DNA from: CAJWLW01 sp963580095
Lineage (GTDB): Bacteria > Verrucomicrobiota > Lentisphaeria > JABSQK01 > CAJWLW01
DNA length: 6,106 nucleotides
Reading direction: 5' to 3'
Assembly: GCA_963580095.1 (NCBI GenBank)
Contig: CAUZJQ010000267.1
Location: forward strand, 1-6,106
Below the pieces are notes generated by a model, which did no database searches, had not been told where the DNA came from, and saw only the letters and a program-made list of their open reading frames with translations. Positions 1 to 5,250 of the stretch are shown one piece after another (the first letter of the stretch is position 1; every line of letters starts with the position of its first letter). The position numbers and the translations under genes are program-made.

Positions 1-941
1 CCACAGGTCTCTTCCTTAACCTCTCCATCGAAAATGTCGGCAATTTCGGCGTGCTGTTCATCGGTCAGATCAATATCAAACGCACCGAGGGTAGAATCCA
101 ACTGCCGCAACGAGCTGAATCCGACCAAGGGGGAAGTTACCGCGGGGCAGTGGCGAACCCAGGCAATAGCCAGTTGCGCGGGCGTCACCCCCAGGTCGGC
201 GGCGAAGGCTTTGAACTTGTCGAGAGCATCGCCATGGCGCTCCATCAGGCCCTGCGGCCGTTTCTTCTTGTGATCCAGGGCCCCGCGCGAGCCTTCCGGG
301 ACGGGGCCGTCCTTGGTATACTTGCCGGATAAAACCCCCATCAGCAGCGATCGGTATACGGTGATCGCAACGTTGGTCGTCTTCGCCTGGGGCAGTATCT
401 CGACCTCGATCCCGCGCTCGATCGGGTTATAAGGCACCTGATGACAAGTCATCGGCGCCCAGCCCTCGACTGCGGCGATACCGTTGAAGTGCTCGACCAG
501 CCATGCCGGGCAGTTGCAGCACCCGATGGCCCGCGCTTTGCCGGCCACGACCGCGTCGTTGAACGCCGACATGATCCCTCGCGGCTCCATGCCCACCTTG
601 GGAAAATGCATCATATAAAGGTCGACGCAATCCGTCTGCAAGCGTTCGAGGCTCTCGTCGAGGCTTTGGGCGATGTCTTCGGTCTCGGTGAAGGTCGGGA
701 GCTTGGTCGCGATAACCACCTGATCGCGCTTGCCTTTCAAAATTCGGCCGAGCAATGACTCGCCTGCGCCGCCACCGTAGGCCGCCGCAGTGTCGATAAA
801 ATTGGCGCCACGTTCGATGGCTGCCAAGGTGATCCGCTCCGCTTCCGCATCGTCGCACGATGGACCGAACTGCATCGTGCCCAGGCACAACTCGCTGACC
901 TCGATCCCGCTTTTACCGAGTAATACGCGCTTCATTGCCAT
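1..941 (-). CDS. Aldo/keto reductase, C-terminus cut by window edge
   Basis: NAD(P)H-dependent oxidoreductase of the aldo/keto reductase superfamily (TIM barrel), probably cytoplasmic because no signal peptide is seen. 313 residues are visible and the frame runs open off the left edge; family members are usually 310-340 residues, so little is missing. The catalytic tetrad is intact: Asp50 and Tyr55 in FIDTAAAYGGG, Lys80 in VIATK, His112 in YMMHFP. CCNCPAWLV (141-149) and QVPYNPIERG (168-177) match barrel strands of the family, and VGFSSLRQL (273-281) is the usual cofactor phosphate-binding region near the C-terminus. The ATG at 941 is chosen because AGAGGAA lies 6 bases upstream; an ATG two codons later (935) is the alternative. 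It follows the 709-residue secreted-protein gene by 43 bases on the same strand, so co-transcription is possible. Substrate unknown; a sugar aldehyde or keto-sugar would suit the context (inference). Confidence 0.93.
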   Translation of the reverse strand, partial: MAMKRVLLGKSGIEVSELCLGTMQFGPSCDDAEAERITLAAIERGANFIDTAAAYGGGAGESLLGRILKGKRDQVVIATKLPTFTETEDIAQSLDESLERLQTDCVDLYMMHFPKVGMEPRGIMSAFNDAVVAGKARAIGCCNCPAWLVEHFNGIAAVEGWAPMTCHQVPYNPIERGIEVEILPQAKTTNVAITVYRSLLMGVLSGKYTKDGPVPEGSRGALDHKKKRPQGLMERHGDALDKFKAFAADLGVTPAQLAIAWVRHCPAVTSPLVGFSSLRQLDSTLGAFDIDLTDEQHAEIADIFDGEVKEETC

Positions 942-947
942 CTCTCG

Positions 948-954
948 TTCCTCT
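948..954 (-). promoter_or_regulatory. Ribosome binding site of the aldo/keto reductase
   Basis: Read on the minus strand this is AGAGGAA, 6 bases before the ATG at 941 and 12 before the ATG at 935. The spacing favours the upstream start. Confidence 0.6.
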
Positions 955-960
955 CGTGAT

Positions 961-988
961 ATTGAAACGTGCAATTAACATGAATCAA
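961..988 (-). promoter_or_regulatory. Possible promoter/operator block before the aldo/keto reductase
   Basis: On the minus strand a -35-like TTGATT (983-988), a 16-base spacer and a weak -10-like TTCAAT (961-966) can be read. The region also contains ACGTTTCAA (962-970) and ACGTTGAT (984-991), both found again before the dioxygenase gene. A start from this -10 would leave a leader of only about a dozen bases that barely includes the ribosome binding site. The block may therefore be an operator or mRNA element rather than a promoter. Its upstream part overlaps the last codons of the 709-residue gene. Confidence 0.3.
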
Positions 989-3114
989 CGTGAATTAACG
1001 ATTTCATTGTCCTCAGGTGCAAAATACGGATGCACCTGAATGTAGTTGAAAATCAATTGCTGTCCAACCGGCCCGCCCGCTTGGTCGCCGGTCGCCCAAT
1101 CCGTAATAGTGACGCGGGCGCGCTTGCCCTCGGCCCGGAACAAATACCAGTAATAGGTCAGCCAGGTCTTGTGCTGGTCCATGGCCACAAAGGAAGCGTC
1201 GGGGAAAACGACGGCGAACGACTTGTCGGGGAGCAGATCAACGTTGTCCAGCGTGACACTCGACGCCGGTTTCTCGCGCTTGGACAAGTCCGTGAAGTCG
1301 CAGGCGATCATGCGGAAAGTGTATAACCTGCCGGGCTCAAGGTCCTTGATCTCCTGGGTGATCGTGTTCGGGCCTTTCGCGCTTCGGGTCGTGACCAAAC
1401 CGGTATCGCCCTCCGAACTTCCGTAACGCGTTTGGAGGCTGCTGAGCCCCGGCTTGCGAGCGGTTTGGATGCCGCCCTGGTCGGCCGGAGAGATCGTCCA
1501 GCCCTCCGTCCCATTTGCAAAATCGCCGTTGGTAAGATGCGTCGATTCATAAGGATCATTTGTCGCCGGCCCGGTGTTGCCTTCGATGCCATAGTGCCGG
1601 AAGAGCCGGCAAATCCAGCGAAGGGTCTCCTCATCCGAGTAGCTGCTGTGATATCCCATGAGCCCATACGCGCCCCAAAATGCGGGATTGTTGACCACGA
1701 GGTTGAACTGCATGTCAAGGTAGACCTTGTGATTGACAAAGGGCGTAGTGCTCAGGGTATGCCCGCCGGGTGTCGAGAAGAATCCGAAGCAAACCGCAAG
1801 GTGCTCAATAGCTGTCGGTTCCCACTTGCGACAGGTCCGCGCCATGCCGACGAGGCCGTATTCCGTTTTGAAGAAGTTGCGCACCGCGGCCTCGCTGGGC
1901 TGTGGCAGAAACTTGTCCCACGCTGTCCCCAGGTAGCGCTCCCACATGATCACCGAGTCGGTATCGACAACAGCTTTCAAGCGTACCTGTCCGTCCGCGC
2001 CGTTGAATTCGATGTTCGTATCATAAAAGTAGAGCAGCTTGTCCTTGAACTTCGGCGTTGCCTTGAGCTTCCGCAGCGCCTCTGCATAAGAGGGACAGTT
2101 GACGCAGGGGCCGCTGAACTCGTCCAACATTGTACCGTCTGCGAGGGGATTGGTGAAGCCAACGGACGAGGCAATGTACTCATAAATTTCCTCGGGCGGA
2201 CAATACGTTATGCCCGAGGCAACGCCTTTGGCATGCGCGTTGACAAGCACTCGACCGCCATCCTCTCTCCATTTCTTCAGGCGCGGCTGAAGCCGCGGAT
2301 TTCTGACGTCGGCCATGAACGTATTGACATTGTCCATGACATAGGTTTCGTAGAACTCGAGCACTGGCATCCCCAGATCGCCATTGTAGTTTTTCAACCC
2401 GGACAATTCATGCAGGAGAATCTCGGGTATGGACCGAACAAGAAGACTGTCCAGTTCACCTCCCGCGGGTGCATCGATCACCAGTTTGTGCTCGCCTTTC
2501 GGCAGATACCGCATCGCTTCCTTTACGGTCTGTTCGCCTTTTTCAAACGACAGGATCTCCCCATACTCGCCGAGGGATATGCCCAGTGCGCCGCCGGTCC
2601 CTTTTGTGGCAGCCGCCACGTATACCCAGCGCCGCTTGGGGGTCTTGAAGACATAGGTCTTGGTTCCAGCGATAGTCTCGCGGTCGACTTTCAAAAGTTC
2701 CCAGACCACATTGTTCAGTATCTTGACCCCTTTGAACTCTTCGGCCTGGCCGGGCCAGGAGACGGACATTTCGACAGGCTCGCCGATCGACTCGCCGTCG
2801 CGCAAGAGCACGGTGGTGCGAGTGCGATAGTCGCCCGGCGGCAAAGCAGTGACGTCCAGGACTACGTCGATCGTCGACTCATCGGGTCGCAGTGTTTCGA
2901 CCTTCCTTGCGAGCACTCCGGCCCCCTGGGCGTCCGGTATCCGGACCTCGATCGAGGCACCGTCCGGCAGCGGTTGCAGTGGACCGTAATTGACGTGGAA
3001 CACGATCCATCCCGGCTCCGGAAAGGTTTCGATCTCGACCGCCGGGCCGCCGAACACAGAGCTTGCCGAATAAATGACCAGGGCCAGGAGCAAAGGAACA
3101 TAGAGCTTTTTCAT
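985..3114 (-). CDS. Secreted TIM-barrel-like protein with C-terminal carbohydrate-binding-like domain (709 aa)
   Basis: I do not recognise a named family; this is a large exported protein of probable glycan-related function. Residues 1-22 form a signal peptide (Lys-Lys, then a hydrophobic stretch to about 20, cleavage probably near 18-23). Residues 25-120 look like an Ig-like beta domain (alternating hydrophobics, LPPGDYRTRTTVLL); 130-230 is a second beta-rich segment. Residues about 235-510 resemble a TIM barrel of the glycoside-hydrolase type: FYETYV, GGRVLVNAHAKG (286-297), DGTMLDEFSG (326-335, acidic pair Asp331-Glu332), LLYFYDTNIEF (360-370), VIMWERY (388-394). Residues 525-705 look like a galactose-binding-type sandwich: THLTNGDFANGTEGW at the start, ITQEIKDLEPGRLYTF in the middle, GPVGQQLIFNYIQV at the end. 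The start has AGAGGAA 9 bases upstream. A paralogue occupies 5251-6106. Secretion is well supported; enzymatic activity is inference. Confidence 0.85.
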   Translation of the reverse strand: MKKLYVPLLLALVIYSASSVFGGPAVEIETFPEPGWIVFHVNYGPLQPLPDGASIEVRIPDAQGAGVLARKVETLRPDESTIDVVLDVTALPPGDYRTRTTVLLRDGESIGEPVEMSVSWPGQAEEFKGVKILNNVVWELLKVDRETIAGTKTYVFKTPKRRWVYVAAATKGTGGALGISLGEYGEILSFEKGEQTVKEAMRYLPKGEHKLVIDAPAGGELDSLLVRSIPEILLHELSGLKNYNGDLGMPVLEFYETYVMDNVNTFMADVRNPRLQPRLKKWREDGGRVLVNAHAKGVASGITYCPPEEIYEYIASSVGFTNPLADGTMLDEFSGPCVNCPSYAEALRKLKATPKFKDKLLYFYDTNIEFNGADGQVRLKAVVDTDSVIMWERYLGTAWDKFLPQPSEAAVRNFFKTEYGLVGMARTCRKWEPTAIEHLAVCFGFFSTPGGHTLSTTPFVNHKVYLDMQFNLVVNNPAFWGAYGLMGYHSSYSDEETLRWICRLFRHYGIEGNTGPATNDPYESTHLTNGDFANGTEGWTISPADQGGIQTARKPGLSSLQTRYGSSEGDTGLVTTRSAKGPNTITQEIKDLEPGRLYTFRMIACDFTDLSKREKPASSVTLDNVDLLPDKSFAVVFPDASFVAMDQHKTWLTYYWYLFRAEGKRARVTITDWATGDQAGGPVGQQLIFNYIQVHPYFAPEDNEIVNSR

Positions 3115-3123
3115 GATTAGCCA

Positions 3124-3130
3124 TTCCTCT
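3124..3130 (-). promoter_or_regulatory. Ribosome binding site of the 709-aa gene
   Basis: The minus-strand sequence is AGAGGAA, 9 bases before the ATG at 3114. It supports the start directly upstream of the MKKLY signal peptide. Confidence 0.75.
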
Positions 3131-3142
3131 GAATCCTTCCGC

Positions 3143-3177
3143 CCTCAATCGTGGGATTACGGTTTTGGGGATTGAGG
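3143..3177. repeat. Inverted repeat in the leader of the 709-aa gene
   Basis: CCTCAATC (3143-3150) and its exact reverse complement GATTGAGG (3170-3177) flank 19 bases. In the minus-strand transcript this could form an 8-base-pair hairpin starting about 13 bases upstream of the ribosome binding site. The right arm overlaps the first tandem repeat unit. The loop is long, so a DNA-level role is equally possible. Confidence 0.35.
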
Positions 3178-3221
3178 TCGAAAGGTTGAGTTTTTTGGGG
3201 ATTAGGTTTGGAGGTTGAGTT
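3163..3221. repeat. Tandem pair of imperfect ~30-base repeats
   Basis: Two adjacent copies lie at 3163-3192 and 3193-3221. Both begin TTTTGGGGATT and both end GGTTGAGTT, with a variable middle (GAGGTCGAAA against AGGTTTGGA). A degenerate partial third copy follows (GGGGAAATTCAGGTC, 3223-3237). On the transcribed minus strand the units read as C-rich AATCCCCAAAA blocks about 30 bases apart, within the 5' leader of the 709-residue gene. Spacing near three helical turns would suit a protein bound on one DNA face; a leader RNA role is also possible. Confidence 0.6.
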
Positions 3222-3251
3222 CGGGGAAATTCAGGTCGCGATTAAGGCAGC

Positions 3252-3272
3252 CTGCTGTTGATGATCAAGCAG
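3252..3272. promoter_or_regulatory. Dyad/operator-like palindrome downstream of the minus-strand promoter
   Basis: TTGATGATCAA (3258-3268) is a perfect 11-base palindrome around a central G. It is flanked by CTGC (3252-3255) and GCAG (3269-3272), with two unpaired bases on one side. GCTGTTGAT, which includes the left half, is repeated at 3254-3262 and 3282-3290, 28 bases apart. The second copy touches the -10 of the minus-strand promoter. Position just after the predicted start of transcription would suit a repressor site or a leader hairpin. Confidence 0.4.
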
Positions 3273-3288
3273 AAGTCCTACGCTGTTG

Positions 3289-3316
3289 ATTATAGGTCAA
3301 TGTTCCCATGAATCAA
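3289..3316 (-). promoter_or_regulatory. Sigma-70-type promoter for the 709-aa gene
   Basis: On the minus strand TTGATT (3311-3316) is followed after 16 bases by a perfect TATAAT (3289-3294). Transcription would start near 3282, giving a leader of about 165 bases that carries the dyad and tandem repeats. The ten bases TTGATTCATG at the -35 also occur before the aldo/keto reductase (on the minus strand, near 979-988). This is the best promoter in the window. Confidence 0.55.
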
Positions 3317-3343
3317 GATGAGGATACGGCCGTTTAGATTTAC

Positions 3344-3372
3344 TTGAAACGTAACCGTGGAAGAGGTACTCT
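3344..3372 (+). promoter_or_regulatory. Weak candidate promoter for the amidohydrolase
   Basis: TTGAAA (3344-3349) and a poor -10, TACTCT (3367-3372), are separated by 17 bases. Transcription would start near 3379 and leave a leader of about 110 bases before the ATG at 3489. The -35 is part of the TTGAAACGT motif shared with the gaps before the reductase and dioxygenase genes, so it could instead be an operator for the divergent 709-residue gene. Confidence 0.25.
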
Positions 3373-3488
3373 ACGCTTCCTTTTTCCGGGTGCCGGAGTT
3401 GGCGTCGGGCTTGTCCCCAATCGCCCTGGCGGCCCCGTCACAGCAGCACGAACATCAATCCACCAACCACCGATTCACCTCCTCCCTC

Positions 3489-4289
3489 ATGGACATTCGT
3501 GACCTTGCCGCCATCGATGTACACGCCCACTACGGGAAGTGGGACCAGGGGCCGGAAACTGCCTTGCTTGGAGAGATGATGTCCGGCGACGCCGCCACCG
3601 TCATCAGGCGTGCCCAAGCGGCAAATACCGAATGGACTGTCGTATCCCCCTTGTCTGGCCTGATGCCGCGTGGTTGTGCCGACGCCGTGGCCGGGAATGA
3701 AGAGGCCAACAGTGTGGTCGAACAGAACCCGGGCCTGCTCCAGTGGGTCATCGTGCATCCACTGCAGTTGGCGACTTTCGATCAAGCCCGTGAGCGGCTG
3801 CAGCATCCGAAGTGTGTCGGCATCAAGATCCACCCGGAGGAACACTGTTATCCGATCCGCGAACATGGGCGGGCGCTTTTCGAACTGGCGGCGGAGCTGG
3901 ACGCGGTAGTTCTCACGCACAGCGGTCATGAAAACAGTATACCTGACGAGTTCGTGACGTTCGCCGACGACCATTCCAATGTCCAGCTTATCCTGGCCCA
4001 CATCGGTTGCCGGACGAACGCCCACTCAGTCGACCTGCAGGTTCGGGCGGTACAGGCGTCGCGTCACGGCAACATCTTCGCGGACACGTCGAGTGCGAGC
4101 AGTATGTGCTCCGGCCTCATCGAGTGGGCGGTCGCGGAGGTTGGCGCGGATCACGTTCTGTACGGCACCGATACACCGCTGTATTTCGCACCGTCGCAAC
4201 GTGCGCGCATCGACGCCATGGACATTCCGGTCGAGCAGAAACGACTGATCCTGCGCGACAATGCCGAGCGTCTGCTACAGCTTCCTTAG
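3489..4289 (+). CDS. Metal-dependent amidohydrolase (amidohydrolase 2-type TIM barrel)
   Basis: A 266-residue cytoplasmic hydrolase or decarboxylase of the amidohydrolase superfamily (amidohydrolase_2 type). Metal-binding His12 and His14 lie in IDVHAHYG right after the start; further conserved positions are Lys113/His115 in GIKIHPEEH, His144 in VVLTHSGH, His171 in LILAHIG and the catalytic Asp228 in LYGTDTP. Length is normal for compact members and all barrel landmarks are present. The ATG at 3489 is chosen because family members open a few residues before the HxH motif. The frame is open back to a GTG at 3357, but that adds an unconserved 44-residue tail. No purine-rich ribosome binding site precedes either start; the ATG is preceded by a pyrimidine run. 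It is the only plus-strand gene here, divergent from the 709-residue gene and convergent with the dioxygenase. Substrate (cyclic ester, amide or aromatic acid) unknown. Confidence 0.9.
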   Translation: MDIRDLAAIDVHAHYGKWDQGPETALLGEMMSGDAATVIRRAQAANTEWTVVSPLSGLMPRGCADAVAGNEEANSVVEQNPGLLQWVIVHPLQLATFDQARERLQHPKCVGIKIHPEEHCYPIREHGRALFELAAELDAVVLTHSGHENSIPDEFVTFADDHSNVQLILAHIGCRTNAHSVDLQVRAVQASRHGNIFADTSSASSMCSGLIEWAVAEVGADHVLYGTDTPLYFAPSQRARIDAMDIPVEQKRLILRDNAERLLQLP

Positions 4290-4292
4290 GCT

Positions 4293-4314
4293 CAACGCAC
4301 ACAGAGTCGCGTTG
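4293..4314. terminator. Hairpin in the convergent gap, possible bidirectional terminator
   Basis: CAACGC (4293-4298) pairs with GCGTTG (4309-4314). An inner AC/GT pair and a one-base bulge extend the stem around an ACAGA loop. It fills most of the 31 bases between the amidohydrolase stop (4287-4289) and the dioxygenase stop (4321-4323). There is no good U tract on either side, so intrinsic termination would be weak. Confidence 0.4.
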
Positions 4315-4320
4315 TACCTT

Positions 4321-5193
4321 CTATTCGAATCCCAGCTCGATCAGCTTTGCTACCATGCCTTGGATGCGTGGCCGGTCACTGTGCAGAAACGCGGGGTCAT
4401 AGAATTGGTCGCGCTGGGTGTGCTGCGTGACGAGCCGGCTCCGGTCCATGATTTCCTGGTGCTTGCACAGCAGTTCGACCTGCTCGTCGGTCGACGGGTT
4501 AACGGCAAAGCTCATGCTGAACATGCGCCGCCCCGACCGTCCGCCAAAGGAGCTGTGGTAGAGATACTGGGTGAAAAAGACGACGTCACCCGGTTCTGAT
4601 TCGAGGGGCACAGCCGGGACGTCCTGAGAATCGACGCCGAAAAGCGGCTCATCTTTCGAGATGTTCATTTCCTTGATAAACTGGTCAAGCTCGGCCTGCG
4701 TGCTGCGGCCCTCCTCGATCACCTGTTTCTTGCGCCAGTAATTCAATTTCCTGAGCTCATCATGAAACGGCGGGCGGTGGGAACCGGGGATCACCCGCAG
4801 ACACCCTGTATCCCGGCCTACGGGATCCAAATAAAACACCACCTTGATTCGAGTAAATCCTACCTCGACATCGGCGCCATCGCGATGCCAGGCGGTGTCG
4901 CCCACATAGAGGTTCCCATCCGACGCGCGCCAGATGAAATCGGGGCCGAGCAACTGTGCGAGCGGCTCATAGATCCGGTCGTCTTCAACGAGCTGCCGCA
5001 TTCGCGGACTGCGCTCGACCCAGCCGGAGACCGCTTGCCGTATCTCGCCAGCAAAGGCTTCACCCTGACGTTCCGCCTCGACCGTGGCATCGAATTCAGC
5101 GGTGATCTCGGCCATCTCCGCCGGCGAAAACAGCTGTCGCCGGACGACGTAGCCGAAAGTTTCGAAATGTGACAATTGCTCTGATGAAAACAT
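4321..5193 (-). CDS. Phytanoyl-CoA dioxygenase (PhyH) family protein
   Basis: A 290-residue non-heme Fe(II)/2-oxoglutarate-dependent oxygenase of the PhyH family, expected to hydroxylate a small molecule with decarboxylation of 2-oxoglutarate. The N-terminal LSHFETFGYVVRRQLFSPAEM (7-27) is the typical family opening. The facial triad is visible: His103 and Asp105 in AWHRDGAD, distal His213 in YLYHSSFGG. Arg222 or Arg223, nine or ten residues later, should bind the 2-oxoglutarate carboxylate. VVFYLDPVGRDTGCLRVIPGSHR (118-140) and EPGDVVFF (200-207) are core strands; the charged 141-195 segment between them is a likely substrate lid. The ATG at 5193 is preceded by GAGGGAG with 7-base spacing; an in-frame GTG at 5214 would lack such a site. 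It lies 57 bases downstream of the secreted paralogue, same strand. Bacterial PhyH substrates vary widely, so none is assigned. Confidence 0.92.
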   Translation of the reverse strand: MFSSEQLSHFETFGYVVRRQLFSPAEMAEITAEFDATVEAERQGEAFAGEIRQAVSGWVERSPRMRQLVEDDRIYEPLAQLLGPDFIWRASDGNLYVGDTAWHRDGADVEVGFTRIKVVFYLDPVGRDTGCLRVIPGSHRPPFHDELRKLNYWRKKQVIEEGRSTQAELDQFIKEMNISKDEPLFGVDSQDVPAVPLESEPGDVVFFTQYLYHSSFGGRSGRRMFSMSFAVNPSTDEQVELLCKHQEIMDRSRLVTQHTQRDQFYDPAFLHSDRPRIQGMVAKLIELGFE

Positions 5194-5200
5194 TTTCCTT

Positions 5201-5207
5201 CTCCCTC
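5201..5207 (-). promoter_or_regulatory. Ribosome binding site of the PhyH-family gene
   Basis: Read on the minus strand this is GAGGGAG, 7 bases before the ATG at 5193. A second purine run, AAGGAAA, touches the start codon. This decides for the ATG over the in-frame GTG at 5214. Confidence 0.65.
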
Positions 5208-5217
5208 GGGACACGTT

Positions 5218-5244
5218 TTTGAAACGTTAACAACGCTCGATCAA
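5218..5244 (-). promoter_or_regulatory. Possible promoter/operator block before the PhyH-family gene
   Basis: On the minus strand TTGATC (5239-5244) and TTCAAA (5218-5223), 15 bases apart, resemble weak -35 and -10 boxes. They sit inside ACGTTGAT (5240-5247) and ACGTTTCAA (5219-5227), the two elements also found before the aldo/keto reductase in the same order. The promoter reading is tentative; the conservation of the block is the firmer observation. Confidence 0.3.
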
Positions 5245-5250
5245 CGTCAA

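Larger units (their letters stand above)
3115..3488. other. Divergent intergenic control region
   Basis: The 374 bases lie between the minus-strand 709-residue gene and the plus-strand amidohydrolase. They hold a minus-strand promoter (3289-3316), a long leader with two adjacent ~30-base repeats and two dyads, a copy of the TTGAAACGT motif (3344-3352), and a weak plus-strand promoter. The last ~130 bases are GC-rich and open in the amidohydrolase frame from a GTG at 3357, but the 44-residue extension this would add has no family character. I treat it as untranslated leader. No small gene or RNA gene is recognised. Confidence 0.6.

Noticed and set aside
427..888. A 153-codon minus-strand frame in the reductase region
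   Set aside because: It is out of frame with the true reductase, which shows the full catalytic tetrad and family motifs; the arginine-rich composition is typical of a shifted frame.
962..970. Assigning the TTGAAACGT motif to a specific regulator family such as LacI/CcpA
   Set aside because: It resembles a half-site with a central CG, but none of the three copies completes a convincing palindrome, and no regulator gene is in the window.
1432..3120. A 562-codon open frame on the plus strand opposite the 709-residue gene
   Set aside because: It is the codon-bias shadow of a clearly real gene: it has no recognisable domain or ribosome binding site, while the opposite strand has a signal peptide, paralogue homology and a good start.
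3163..3221. CRISPR-like repeats
   Set aside because: The two units are directly adjacent without spacers and imperfect, and no cas gene is nearby.
3151..3226. G-quadruplex in the G-rich plus strand
   Set aside because: There are four runs of three or four G, but the spacers between them run from 8 to over 20 bases, too long for a stable canonical quadruplex.
3357..3488. GTG at 3357 as the amidohydrolase start, adding 44 residues
   Set aside because: The extension has no family similarity, no signal peptide and no ribosome binding site, and homologues normally open a few residues before the HxH motif.
3438..4025. A 195-codon minus-strand frame opposite the amidohydrolase
   Set aside because: The plus strand encodes all metal-binding motifs of the amidohydrolase; the antisense frame has none.
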